DNA of 57,667 nt from an uncultured Prevotellaceae bacterium (GTDB lineage: Bacteria; Bacteroidota; Bacteroidia; Bacteroidales; Muribaculaceae): NCBI GenBank assembly GCA_947165485.1, contig CAMVAP010000016.1, positions 1-57,667 of the forward strand, given 5' to 3'. Shown in pieces: positions 1-10,262 of the stretch (positions are counted from its first letter, which is position 1; the number at the start of each line of letters is the position of its first letter). A model generated the notes under the pieces. That model did not search any database and was not told where the DNA came from. It worked only from the letters and a program-made list of their open reading frames with translations. A program made the position numbers and the translations under genes.

Positions 1-485
1 CCGATGGGAATCATCGAGTCGATGGCCTTGAGACCCGTCTGCAACGGCTGGTTCACAGGCTGGCGGAAGATAACGCCGGGAGCCTTGCGCTCCAGCGGCA
101 GGCGCAGCTTGCTGCCCTCGATGGGGCCATTGCCGTCGATGGGCTTGGCCAGCACGTTGATGACACGGCCCAGCAGACCCTCGCCCACCTCGATGGAGGC
201 GATCTCGCCGGTGCGGCGCACCTTCATGTTCTCGGTCACCGTGTCCACCTCGTCGAGCAGGATGATACCCACGTCACTCTCCTCCAGGTTCATGGCAACG
301 CCGGTCACACCGTTCTCAAACTGTACCAGCTCGTTGGCCTCCACGTTGTGCAGGCCATAGGCATGAGCAACGCCGTCACCCACCTCCAGGACGGTGCCTT
401 CTTCTTCAAAGACCACCTGACGCTTGGCGATTTCATCGACGAGCTGCTGTTTCAATATATCAGATATTTCACTGGGATTAATCAT
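1..485 (-). CDS. atpA: ATP synthase F1 subunit alpha, N-terminal part
   Basis: This is the first ~161 residues of the F1 alpha subunit, the non-catalytic nucleotide-binding subunit that alternates with beta in the F1 hexamer. It starts with MINPSEISDILKQQ and runs through the beta-barrel domain (VLEVGDGVAHAYGL, GRVINVLAKPIDG) to AIDSMIPIG, just before the P-loop, where the window ends. The start ATG at 485 lies 9 nt after the end of atpH, in the usual atpH-atpA order. Family assignment is secure; the catalytic-domain half lies outside the window. Confidence 0.96.
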   Translation of the reverse strand, partial: MINPSEISDILKQQLVDEIAKRQVVFEEEGTVLEVGDGVAHAYGLHNVEANELVQFENGVTGVAMNLEESDVGIILLDEVDTVTENMKVRRTGEIASIEVGEGLLGRVINVLAKPIDGNGPIEGSKLRLPLERKAPGVIFRQPVNQPLQTGLKAIDSMIPI

Positions 486-494
486 CTCTTGTAA

Positions 495-1037
495 TTATTT
501 CTTTTGCAGTTGTAATTGCAATTCGTTCAATTCTCTCTTTACCGATGCGTCAAGCACCAGGCCGTTGATTTTCACTGTGAAACCGCCTATCAACTCGGGG
601 TCGATCAACTGTTCGATTTCCAGTGTCATTGCGCCCAGGCGTCGCTTGACAATGTCGATAATGGCATTGATCTCGGCCTCGGGCATCGGTACCGCTGTGG
701 TGATGACCACATGGGCTATCTCGTGAGCCTCACGGTAGAGATCGACATAGGCCAGGGAGATCTTCTGCAAGTACTCGGCGCGGTTGTTGCGAACGCACAG
801 CAGCAGGAACTTGTCCAGGGAACTGCCGGGCTTGGCACCCAAGAGCTTGAGCATGAAGGCACCCTTGTCCTCGTTAGAGATATCGGGGTTGAGCACCGCG
901 CGCTTGAGTTCGTCGATAGCGGTGTAGCGGAAACTGAGCGTCTTCAACAGCTCATAGATTTCCTGCGAGTCGCCGTTCTCGACAGCGAACTTGTACAGTG
1001 CCTTGGCATATCGGCGTGGAATCAGTCCGTCACTCAT
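495..1037 (-). CDS. atpH: ATP synthase F1 subunit delta
   Basis: A 180-residue F1 delta (OSCP-like) subunit, part of the peripheral stalk joining the top of F1 to subunit b. The start MSDGLIPRRYAKALYKFA carries the conserved N-terminal YAKAL motif of the family. The C-terminal part has the usual LIGGFTVKINGLVLDASVKREL pattern in shortened form (GGF..KI....D.S...R.L). It sits between atpF and atpA with gaps under 10 nt, so it is surely in the same transcript. Confidence 0.95.
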   Translation of the reverse strand: MSDGLIPRRYAKALYKFAVENGDSQEIYELLKTLSFRYTAIDELKRAVLNPDISNEDKGAFMLKLLGAKPGSSLDKFLLLCVRNNRAEYLQKISLAYVDLYREAHEIAHVVITTAVPMPEAEINAIIDIVKRRLGAMTLEIEQLIDPELIGGFTVKINGLVLDASVKRELNELQLQLQKK

Positions 1038-1043
1038 ATCGCG

Positions 1044-1541
1044 TTAATTTTTAGTCTCAACCTCACGCAGATATTGGTCAACAAGCGCTTTCTGGGCGTC
1101 GTCGTTGGCGATGTTGCGGCGTATCACCTTCTCGGCAATCTGCAGCGCCAGTTCGCCCACTTCGAGACGCAGTTGCTTCTCCGACTCCTTGCGCGCCTGT
1201 TCAATGGAAACTTGAGCGGCTTCGGCTACTTTCTTGGCCTCGATCGAGGCATCGCCACGCGCTTTCTCGATCAGGTCGTTGCGCATCTTGGCGGCTTCGC
1301 GCAAGATGTCGGCCTGCTCGGAGCGGGCTTCGGCAAGCAACTTGTCCGCTTCGGCCTTGGCGTTGTTCAGGCGTGCTTCGGCTTCTTGGTAATAGGCCAC
1401 ACCCTTGTCAATCTTGTCGGCGCGCTCCTCCATGCTCTTGATGATGAAGGGCCATGCCCACTTGGCAAGGATGCAGTACAGGCACAAGAATGCCACAAAC
1501 ATCCAGAAAACCAGGCCAAATTCAGGCGTGAAAAGTTCCAT
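1044..1541 (-). CDS. atpF: ATP synthase F0 subunit b
   Basis: A 165-residue subunit b of the F0 sector. One N-terminal membrane helix (about residues 8-30, FGLVFWMFVAFLCLYCIL) is followed by a long charged, Ala/Glu/Lys-rich helix expected to form the peripheral-stalk coiled coil (for example EARLNNAKAEADKLLAEARS). Length and layout fit the family. It lies between atpE and atpH, 6 nt from atpH. Confidence 0.95.
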   Translation of the reverse strand: MELFTPEFGLVFWMFVAFLCLYCILAKWAWPFIIKSMEERADKIDKGVAYYQEAEARLNNAKAEADKLLAEARSEQADILREAAKMRNDLIEKARGDASIEAKKVAEAAQVSIEQARKESEKQLRLEVGELALQIAEKVIRRNIANDDAQKALVDQYLREVETKN

Positions 1542-1556
1542 CTGAACCCAGAAAAA

Positions 1557-1817
<261 letters not shown>

Positions 1818-1855
1818 TTAATATTTTTTTTGTTATTCTGTTTCTTGTTTTGTTA

Positions 1856-2932
1856 TTACTTGGCCTCGCTGTGATGGGGCTCCACAAGCGCCATCGAGAT
1901 AAAGATGGTGCTCAGGATCGTGAACACATAGGCCTGGATGAAGCTCACCAGCACGTCCAGCAAGAGCATGAACAGGGTGAACGCTACCGAGAAGATGCTT
2001 GTGCCGATACCCACTCCCACACCAAACAGGTTGGTGAAAATGAAGATCAACAGCACCAGCACGAGGACCACCATGTGGCCGCTCATCATGTTGGCAAACA
2101 GACGGACCATCAGGGCCAACGGCTTGGTGAACATGCCCAGCACCTCGATGAGTTGCATCATGGGAACAGGGCACTTGAGCGCCATGGGCACCTCGGGCCA
2201 CAGGATTTCCTTCCAGTACTCACGTGTGCCGCTGAAGGTGGTGATCAGGAACGTCAGCACTGCGAGCACCAGCGTCACGGCGATGTTACCGGTCAAGTTG
2301 GCTCCACCAGGGAAGATGACGATCAGTCCCAGCAGGTTCATCGTCAAGATGAAAAAGAAGGCCGTGAGCAGGTAAGGCGCATACTTGGGCGCGTGCTTGC
2401 CCAGGATGGGACGGATCGTGTCGCCATAGACAAAGTCCACCACTAGCTCCAGGAAGCCTGTCGCGCCACGCGGGGCCTTCATCCCATTGCGCACATACCA
2501 GCGCTTGAGTGTCAACACCATCCAGATCACGAGCAGCGCGGCAATGGCGATGCCAGCCACATTCTTGGTGATGGAGAAGTCCCAGGGGCGCACCTCGCTA
2601 CCGTCGTCCATCACTTGAACGACCTTGCCGTGATGCTCCTCGCTGGCCGAGATCTTGAAACCATCATAGGTCTCGCCTCCAGTGATGCGGCTGCTCATGA
2701 AGCAATGCAAGCCGTCCTGTCCCCACACGATGATGGGCAACGGGATGCGCACGCTGTGATTGAACGGCACCTCCCAGCCATAGGCATCCCCCAGGTGCTC
2801 AAAGATGGTCTCCTTGGGGTTCAGCTCGCTGGCGTGGCCGTGGGCCCGATGCTGGGCGGTGCTGTAGTAGCCCCACCCCATCAGCGCCACAATCACGAGC
2901 GCGACAATCGCGGTTATTATCTTGCCTTTCAT
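1856..2932 (-). CDS. atpB: ATP synthase F0 subunit a
   Basis: A 358-residue subunit a, the stator half of the proton channel. The essential arginine is visible in MVRLFANMMSGH, together with several C-terminal membrane helices. A ~120-residue N-terminal extension holds a signal-like first helix and a soluble stretch; such extensions are common in Bacteroidetes AtpB. In many Bacteroidetes a small membrane protein gene (AtpI-like) lies between atpC and atpB. Here the two genes are 12 nt apart and that gene is missing. Confidence 0.95.
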   Translation of the reverse strand: MKGKIITAIVALVIVALMGWGYYSTAQHRAHGHASELNPKETIFEHLGDAYGWEVPFNHSVRIPLPIIVWGQDGLHCFMSSRITGGETYDGFKISASEEHHGKVVQVMDDGSEVRPWDFSITKNVAGIAIAALLVIWMVLTLKRWYVRNGMKAPRGATGFLELVVDFVYGDTIRPILGKHAPKYAPYLLTAFFFILTMNLLGLIVIFPGGANLTGNIAVTLVLAVLTFLITTFSGTREYWKEILWPEVPMALKCPVPMMQLIEVLGMFTKPLALMVRLFANMMSGHMVVLVLVLLIFIFTNLFGVGVGIGTSIFSVAFTLFMLLLDVLVSFIQAYVFTILSTIFISMALVEPHHSEAK

Positions 2933-2944
2933 ATTTTTTATATG

Positions 2945-3178
2945 TCAATACAAGCAGACCGACACCACATTATCTTTCACATCGGCTACACCACCGTGGA
3001 TTTCACGCTCCACAGTCTTGCCATCGGCCACATAGCTCATCTTGCCCGCCATGAGGGCGGCAATGAGTGCGGCATGGTTTTTCAGCACCTGGAAACTGCC
3101 CATGACCCCGGGAAGGGTCACGGCATCGACGGTGCCTTCAAACTCGATCTGTTCTGCCGATATTATCTTGAGTGTCAT
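2945..3178 (-). CDS. atpC: ATP synthase F1 subunit epsilon (short form)
   Basis: A 77-residue epsilon subunit of the central stalk. It contains only the N-terminal beta-sandwich domain (MTLKIISAEQ, VTLPGVMGSFQVLKNHAALI). The C-terminal two-helix domain that inhibits F1 in Escherichia coli is absent, which is usual for Bacteroidetes. It lies 34 nt downstream of atpD, in the standard atpD-atpC pair at the head of the ATPase block. Confidence 0.93.
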   Translation of the reverse strand: MTLKIISAEQIEFEGTVDAVTLPGVMGSFQVLKNHAALIAALMAGKMSYVADGKTVEREIHGGVADVKDNVVSVCLY

Positions 3179-3212
3179 GTGATTATAAATTATCTATCAG
3201 GATAAACGGATA

Positions 3213-4736
<1,524 letters not shown>

Positions 4737-4799
4737 TTATGTTGTTATTAGTTATATTATTAATAATGTGTATTTCCTCAATTCAATGCGAGTACCCTA

Positions 4800-5882
4800 T
4801 TACGCACCGAAGTACCATCCCTGGGTAACCACGATGGCCATAATAACCAGGTTAACCAGGCCAATGGGCATCAGGTAGCGCCACTCCAGAGCAAGCATCT
4901 GGTCGATGCGCACGCGCGGAAATGACCAGCGGATCCAGAAGAAGATAAACGTGATGAAGAATGCCTTACCCAGGAACCACACCACACTGGGGATGAAGTC
5001 CATGACGTGGTTAAAGCCTTCCCAACCGGGGACATGCAACGGCATCCAGCCGCCCAGGAAGAGCAGCGTGGCAATACCCGACACGATGAACAGGTTCAAG
5101 TACTCGGCCAGATAGAAGAAACCAAAGTGGATACCTGAATACTCGGTGTGGTAACCGGCGGTCAACTCGTGCTCGGCCTCGGGCAGGTCAAACGGGCCAC
5201 GGTTGTTCTCGGCATTGGCTGCAATCATATAAATAATGAACGCGAGGATGGCAGGCAGGTGACCCTTGAACAGGAACCAGCCGTCTTGCTGGGCCTCGAC
5301 GATGCCTGTGATTGACATCGTGCCGGCAAGACACACGATCGTCAGGATCGAGATACCACAGCTCAACTCATAGCTGATCATCTGGGCGCCACTGCGCATA
5401 GCACCGATAAGGGTGTACTTGCTGTTACTGGCCCAACCGGCCAGCAGGATTCCCAGCACGCCTATCGACGATACGGCCACGATGAAGAACACGCCGATGT
5501 TCATGTCTATCACTTGCAGACCCTTACCCCACGGCAGGCAGGCAAAGGTGAGCATCGAGGCGATGAGCACCAGATAGGGGGCCAACTTGAACAGGAACTT
5601 GTCGGTGTTCCACAGCGTGATCAACTCCTTCTGGAGGATCTTGATCACATCGGCAAACACCTGGAGCAAGCCCCACTTGCCCACGCGCATCGGGCCCAGA
5701 CGACACTGGATCCAACCGCACACCTTGCGCTCGTAGAAGATGTAGAACATGGCGATGAGTGAATAAGCGACCAGCAGGCCAACGGCCACCAGCACACACT
5801 CGATGGTCGTCGTGAGCCAACCGGGCATCACGCTGTTGAGCAGGTCATCCAACCATTTAGTGACTATTCCGAAGTCAAACAT
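4800..5882 (-). CDS. nuoH: NADH-quinone oxidoreductase subunit H
   Basis: A 360-residue NuoH, the membrane subunit that builds the quinone chamber of complex I. About eight hydrophobic helices are seen, with conserved family stretches such as [20 protein letters not shown] and [20 protein letters not shown] (acidic loop near the quinone site). It follows nuoCD by 52 nt. Downstream, where nuoI normally begins, atpD starts instead, so this is the last nuo gene of the cluster. Confidence 0.96.
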   Translation of the reverse strand: MFDFGIVTKWLDDLLNSVMPGWLTTTIECVLVAVGLLVAYSLIAMFYIFYERKVCGWIQCRLGPMRVGKWGLLQVFADVIKILQKELITLWNTDKFLFKLAPYLVLIASMLTFACLPWGKGLQVIDMNIGVFFIVAVSSIGVLGILLAGWASNSKYTLIGAMRSGAQMISYELSCGISILTIVCLAGTMSITGIVEAQQDGWFLFKGHLPAILAFIIYMIAANAENNRGPFDLPEAEHELTAGYHTEYSGIHFGFFYLAEYLNLFIVSGIATLLFLGGWMPLHVPGWEGFNHVMDFIPSVVWFLGKAFFITFIFFWIRWSFPRVRIDQMLALEWRYLMPIGLVNLVIMAIVVTQGWYFGA

Positions 5883-5934
5883 ATCTCTAAACTCTTTAAG
5901 TGGTTTTGTTCTGTCTTGATATTTACTCGTTGTA

Positions 5935-7569
5935 TTAGCGGTCGATGTCGGGGATCACAAAGTCGAGCGACGCTGTGATGGTGATCAGGTCGGCAATCAG
6001 GTTATCGCGGCACGTGAGGTCAACGACGCCTATCAGGTTGAAGCAAGGCGACTGGAAGTGTACACGCACGGGCTTGGTGTTGCCGTCACTCTCGATATAG
6101 ACACCAAAGGCGCCACGGCTGGCCTCTACCTGCTGGTACCAGTGACCAGCGGGCAGTTTCATCACCTTGGGCACCTTGGGGGCGCAATATTCTCCCTGGA
6201 TACCCTCGGCCTCCAGTTTGTCGCAGGCCTGGCGCAGGATCTTGATGCACTGCTCCATTTCCTTCATGCGCACCATGTAACGGTCCATCGAGTCTCCGTT
6301 CTCATAGACCACCTCGTCAAAGTCAAACTCATCATACAATGAGTAGGGGTTGGTCTTGCGCACGTCACAGTGCCAACCGCTGGCGCGGCCCGAGGGGCCA
6401 GTGATGTCATAGGCGATGGCATCCTGCTTGGTAAGGATGCCCACACCGGTCATGCGGTTCACGGCAATGACGTTGCCAGTGAACAGCTTGTGATACTCGG
6501 CCAGGTTCTTCTCAATAACGTCACAAGCATGACGCACATCCTTGATGAAGTCCTCATGCACGTCGGCCACCACGCCGCCGATGGTGCTGTAACTCATCGA
6601 CATGCGCGCGCCACAAGTGCGGTCAAAGATGTCATAGATCAATTCCCTCTCGCGGAAACCGTAGAAGAACGCTGTCGTTGCGCCCTGGTCCATTGTCAAG
6701 CATCCGTAGCTCAACAAGTGGGAAGAGAGACGCATCAGCTCGTCCATCATCAATCGGATCAACTCGGCACGACGGGGCACCTCAAGGCCCAGAGCCTTCT
6801 CGACACACATGCACATGCAGTGACGGTTGATGTGGGCAGCCATATAGTCCATGCGCTCGGTATAGAGCAGCATCTGGGGATAAGTCAAGTTCTCACATAT
6901 CTTCTCGATGCCGCGGTGGATGTAACCGCTCACAACATCAATCTTCTTGACCGTCTCGCCATCGATGCTGGCGCGGTAACGCATCACACCGTGGGTTGAC
7001 GGGTGCTGCGGACCCACGTTGACAACATACTCGTCGTCCTCAAACACCTTGCCTTCCACCTTCTTGACCTTTCCATTCTCGTCCTCGACCCAACGGCAGG
7101 TGTAGTCCTCGTTGGTCTCGTCTTCTAGACGCAGGGGGTTGCTTGCAGGATCATAGTCCTTGCGCAGGGGGTAGCCCACCCAATCGTTGCGCAGGAACAT
7201 GCGGCGCATGTCGGGATGACCGATGAACACGATGCCATAGAAGTCATACACCTCGCGCTCCTGGAAGTTGGCCACGGGCCACAAGTCGCACACCGAGTGC
7301 AGACGAGGATTCTCACGGTCGGTTGTGGCAACCATGACGTGAAGCAACTCGTGGGTGTCGGTATTGGTCAGGTAATAAACGCAGCCCAGCGACTCGGTCC
7401 AGTCCATTCCCACAACGGCACTCAGCACGTCGTAGTGCAACTGGCTCTTGAGGGCGCTTGCCAGATCGTGCCACTGCGCATCGGCAACAGTAACCAGCGG
7501 AAACTCGCCCGTGGTGTCAACCTGAGCTTGGGGGCACAACTTGGTGATTTTGTCTTGTATCTCAGCCAT
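5935..7569 (-). CDS. nuoC: NADH-quinone oxidoreductase subunits C and D, fused
   Basis: A 544-residue fusion of NuoC (about residues 1-165) and NuoD (about 180-544), peripheral-arm subunits of complex I. The NuoC part has the family stretch [21 protein letters not shown]. The NuoD part starts at [12 protein letters not shown] and includes [14 protein letters not shown] and [13 protein letters not shown]. NuoD lines the quinone site next to NuoB cluster N2. A fused nuoCD is common in Bacteroidetes and in Escherichia coli. It follows nuoB across a repeat-filled spacer. Confidence 0.95.
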   Translation of the reverse strand: MAEIQDKITKLCPQAQVDTTGEFPLVTVADAQWHDLASALKSQLHYDVLSAVVGMDWTESLGCVYYLTNTDTHELLHVMVATTDRENPRLHSVCDLWPVANFQEREVYDFYGIVFIGHPDMRRMFLRNDWVGYPLRKDYDPASNPLRLEDETNEDYTCRWVEDENGKVKKVEGKVFEDDEYVVNVGPQHPSTHGVMRYRASIDGETVKKIDVVSGYIHRGIEKICENLTYPQMLLYTERMDYMAAHINRHCMCMCVEKALGLEVPRRAELIRLMMDELMRLSSHLLSYGCLTMDQGATTAFFYGFRERELIYDIFDRTCGARMSMSYSTIGGVVADVHEDFIKDVRHACDVIEKNLAEYHKLFTGNVIAVNRMTGVGILTKQDAIAYDITGPSGRASGWHCDVRKTNPYSLYDEFDFDEVVYENGDSMDRYMVRMKEMEQCIKILRQACDKLEAEGIQGEYCAPKVPKVMKLPAGHWYQQVEASRGAFGVYIESDGNTKPVRVHFQSPCFNLIGVVDLTCRDNLIADLITITASLDFVIPDIDR

Positions 7570-7580
7570 ATTTCGTTTTA

Positions 7581-7641
7581 GTTATTTTCAGTTATCAGTT
7601 GTCAGTTTTCAGTCAGCTAAAACCTAAAACCTAATAAAGCC
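7581..7641 (-). repeat. Compound intercistronic repeat between nuoB and nuoCD
   Basis: On the coding strand, after the nuoB stop codon TGA, the spacer reads GGCTTTATTAGGTTTTAGG and then short units related to AACTGAAA/ACTGACA/ACTGATA before the nuoCD start. The first module belongs to the TTTTAGG/CTTTAGG heptamer family seen at four other gene pairs in this window. The same two-module order occurs at 52507-52613. Confidence 0.7.
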
Positions 7642-8238
7642 TCACTTTCCCTCAGGGGTGTACTTGAGACCATCGAGCTTCTCCTTGCGGTTCACACCGC
7701 CAAAGTACTTCTGCACCTTGATCTTGCGCTGCAACTGCATCAGGGCATAGAAGAAAGCCTCGGGACGCGGAGGACAGCCGGGCAGATAAACGTCAACGGG
7801 GATGATCTCGTCAACACCCTTGACCACGCAGTAGCTGTTCTTGAAGGGGCCACCACTCACGGTGCACGATCCACATGCAATCACATACTTGGGCTCGGCC
7901 ATCTGCTCATACAGGCGCTTCAACGCGGGAGCCATACGGTAATTGATCGTGCCCTGGCACATGATGTAGTCGGCCTGGCGGGGACTGTTGCGGGCCACCT
8001 CAAAGCCGTAACGGGCCATATCGTAACGGGCAGCACCCAAGCACATGAACTCGATAGCACAGCAGCTGGTGCCGAAGCACAGCGGCCACAACGAGTTGCT
8101 CACACCCCAGTTCATCAACTGGTCCAGCTTGCCCACGATGATGTTGGTGCCGCCGGCGCGCAGTTGCTCTACCAGATTATCAATATACTCATTGTCCTTG
8201 AAGTCCTCATGCTTCATCGACTTGATTTTCACTTCCAT
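7642..8238 (-). CDS. nuoB: NADH-quinone oxidoreductase subunit B
   Basis: A 198-residue NuoB that carries iron-sulfur cluster N2, the last redox centre before quinone. Ligand cysteines are visible in FGTSCCAIEFMCLG, VIACGSCTVSGGPF and YLPGCPPRPEAF. I chose the ATG at 8238 (MEVKIKSMKHED), which overlaps the end of nuoA by 10 nt. The open frame continues upstream to 8349, but only by reading through nuoA in another frame. It is translationally coupled to nuoA. Confidence 0.95.
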   Translation of the reverse strand: MEVKIKSMKHEDFKDNEYIDNLVEQLRAGGTNIIVGKLDQLMNWGVSNSLWPLCFGTSCCAIEFMCLGAARYDMARYGFEVARNSPRQADYIMCQGTINYRMAPALKRLYEQMAEPKYVIACGSCTVSGGPFKNSYCVVKGVDEIIPVDVYLPGCPPRPEAFFYALMQLQRKIKVQKYFGGVNRKEKLDGLKYTPEGK

Positions 8239-8603
8239 CTCAACGCTCCTTTCTTCCAGGCGTATGCCAGACCTAATACCAGAATAACAAGGAAAGTGCC
8301 CACGGCGAGCAGCGCCTGGCTGCCAATGCTCTTGCAGATGGTTGCCCACGGGAACAGGAATACCGTCTCCACGTCAAACATCAAGAACAGGATCGCAAAC
8401 AGGTAATAACCCACATGATACTGGGCCATCGATTGGCCACGAGTGGGAATACCGCACTCAAACGGCTCGCCTTTCTTCTTGGTGTAACTGCGCGGGCCTA
8501 TCAGCCACGCGATGACCAGGGCACCGACCACCAGCAACACACCGGTCAACGCCGCCGTAATCGCCATCGTCGTGCTCTGTACTCCGAAAATTGATAAATC
8601 CAT
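8229..8603 (-). CDS. nuoA: NADH-quinone oxidoreductase subunit A
   Basis: A 124-residue membrane subunit of complex I with three predicted helices (about residues 12-34, 65-87 and 95-116). Conserved family motifs are KKGEPFECGIP and FLMFDVETVFLFPW. It is the first gene of the nuo cluster; its stop codon overlaps the nuoB start. Confidence 0.94.
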   Translation of the reverse strand: MDLSIFGVQSTTMAITAALTGVLLVVGALVIAWLIGPRSYTKKKGEPFECGIPTRGQSMAQYHVGYYLFAILFLMFDVETVFLFPWATICKSIGSQALLAVGTFLVILVLGLAYAWKKGALRWK

Positions 8604-8738
8604 AAAAGAAGTTCTTTGTATTTATTTGTTCTAATTTTTGGCGGTTTAATTAATATCAACACATCAAAGCCCCTACTGCACAACAACTTACACCAGCAGG
8701 CACAAGAAATTGCAACAGTGACGCTCCAAAATGCGGTG

Positions 8739-8770
8739 CAAATTTACGCAAAACTTATCACATGACCAAC
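8739..8770 (-). promoter_or_regulatory. Promoter of the nuoA-B-CD-H(-atp) block
   Basis: On the minus strand TAAATTTG (8739-8746) matches the Bacteroidetes -7 box TAnnTTTG, with GTTG 20 nt upstream as a weak -33 box. The leader to nuoA would be about 130 nt. The whole gene-free stretch 8604-8920 holds this promoter, the leader, and a loose GGGGAGG/CCTCCCC inverted repeat near 8856-8882 downstream of the dockerin/FGE-like gene. Nothing else was recognised there. Confidence 0.55.
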
Positions 8771-8920
8771 CTTTTCCCCGTCTAATTTTCGCACTTGTTA
8801 ACAAGTCCCCTCAACTCAACAATCGGCACTTATTCCAGCGCCATAGTCAACGCAGGAGGGGAAACGCAACGGCGCCTCCCCTCTCTACTAATATCATTAA
8901 GAGCTCAAAAAAAGCGGATC

Positions 8921-9928
8921 TTACCGGGACATGGCCAGACGCAAGCCCACATGGATGATTGGAGAGTCGGGCCAGCCCTCTGTACGGCTGGTCACACGCC
9001 CCATCCTGAAGGCTTGACCCCAACTACCGCCACGCACCACGCGGGCAGTCCCCGATTCGGGTCCTTTAGGGTCGATCTGGGCATCGGTAGTATATAAGCC
9101 ATACCAGTCCGAGGTCCATTCACCCATATTGCCGCTCATGTCATAAAGCCCCAACTCGTTGGGAGCCTTGGTGCCCACAGCGTGAGGAATTTCACCCGAG
9201 TTGCCATTGTGCCAGGCAACGTCCTCGACATTGTCGCTACCAGCATAGATGGTACCCTTGCTCCAATTGCCGCCACGAGCCGCAAATTCCCACTCAGCCT
9301 CGGTGAGCAAGCGGAAGGTCTTACCGGTCTTCATATTGAGTTTCATGATGAATGCCAGGCAGTTGGAATAGGTAACCCTCTCCACGGGACGCTGCAAGTC
9401 GGTGGCATAGCCGTTGGTGCTGGTGAACCAGCTGGGGTTACTTCCCATCACGGCTGTCCACAACGCCTGGGTCACCTCGGTCACACCGATGTAATAATCC
9501 GAGACGGTCACTTCATGAGTGGGGCTCTCCCACGGTCTCACATAGGGGTCTCCCTCAATGGCACCCATCGTGAAGGTGCCGCCCTCGACCAGCAGCATAT
9601 CAAAGGTAACGCCACTCACCGTGAAGGTCTCAATCACGGGTTCATAAGGCTTACCGGGCATCTCTCCCGTCAACAGGTAGTCGATCATTGCGGTCACATC
9701 GGCAATGGTCACATCGCCATCTTGATTGAAATCGGCAACCGTCCTGATGGCAGTCATGTCACCACCACCCATCAGGTTGTCAATCAACATGGTCACATCG
9801 GCAATGGTCACGCCACCATCTCCATTCAAGTCTCCACGTTGTGCCGAGCCCTGGGCACTCATCGGCATTGAGCATAGTGCCATCAGGCAGGCCAATACCA
9901 TGGTTTTCAATACATGCTTACGATTCAT
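8921..9928 (-). CDS. Secreted protein with two dockerin-like EF-hand repeats and an FGE/SUMF1-type domain
   Basis: A 335-residue exported protein. A signal peptide (MNRKHVLKTMVLACLMALCS...SAQG) is followed by two dockerin type I-like calcium repeats at about residues 33-52 (DLNGDGGVTIADVTMLIDNL) and 66-86 (DFNQDGDVTIADVTAMIDYL). From about residue 110 to the end lies a formylglycine-generating-enzyme (SUMF1) fold: GGTFTMG, ITEVTQ-like GVTEVTQALW, RLLTEAEWEFAARGG, GNMGEW, RVVRGGSW, HVGLRLA. The paired cysteines used by true FGE enzymes are not seen: GNMGEWTSDWY has Thr where Cys is frequent, and the C-terminal region has none. A catalytic sulfatase-activating role is therefore unlikely; a carbohydrate or protein-binding role is possible. 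Confidence 0.8.
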   Translation of the reverse strand: MNRKHVLKTMVLACLMALCSMPMSAQGSAQRGDLNGDGGVTIADVTMLIDNLMGGGDMTAIRTVADFNQDGDVTIADVTAMIDYLLTGEMPGKPYEPVIETFTVSGVTFDMLLVEGGTFTMGAIEGDPYVRPWESPTHEVTVSDYYIGVTEVTQALWTAVMGSNPSWFTSTNGYATDLQRPVERVTYSNCLAFIMKLNMKTGKTFRLLTEAEWEFAARGGNWSKGTIYAGSDNVEDVAWHNGNSGEIPHAVGTKAPNELGLYDMSGNMGEWTSDWYGLYTTDAQIDPKGPESGTARVVRGGSWGQAFRMGRVTSRTEGWPDSPIIHVGLRLAMSR

Positions 9929-10017
9929 TTACTTAAAGTAATTTTTTAATGTTAAATAATTTTGGCTATAAAGGTTCATGTCAGGTAGTTAACACGACCA
10001 AACGAGAACTAAACCCG

Positions 10018-10025
10018 CAAAAATA
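10018..10025 (-). promoter_or_regulatory. Probable -7 box of the dockerin/FGE-like gene
   Basis: The minus strand reads TATTTTTG here, matching TAnnTTTG, about 90 nt upstream of the ATG at 9928. No good -33 TTTG was found at the usual distance. The divergent spacer 9929-10262 otherwise contains only AT-rich sequence and the TonB-receptor promoter. Confidence 0.35.
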
Positions 10026-10225
10026 CTTCATTTTTTTGGAATAAATCGCACACAGCACTATTTCTTTTACCCTGGGGTCATTCATTCCGATTTCTCCACA
10101 CCACAAAACACCTTAATTGACTATCACAACTTAAGTCACTGATTACCAAGCACTAATCATCAATCACCACTACCGCCAACACGAGACGCCGACGAGTGAA
10201 GAGCCTAAACAAAAATCCATTTTTT

Positions 10226-10257
10226 TTTGGCTCTCCGCTCGGCTTGTAGTACCTTTG
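10226..10257 (+). promoter_or_regulatory. Promoter of the TonB-dependent receptor, almost no leader
   Basis: TTTG at 10226-10229, 20 nt spacer, TACCTTTG at 10250-10257. This is a textbook Bacteroidetes promoter. The receptor ATG is at 10263, so transcription should begin within a few nucleotides of the start codon, giving a leaderless or nearly leaderless mRNA. Confidence 0.7.
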
Positions 10258-10262
10258 CAGCC

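Noticed and set aside
424-726. Small plus-strand open frame opposite the atpA-atpH junction
   Set aside because: It crosses two certain ATP synthase genes on the other strand and lacks any own signal.
8921-9928. Active formylglycine-generating enzyme
   Set aside because: The FGE fold is present but the catalytic cysteines are not, and no sulfatase gene is nearby.
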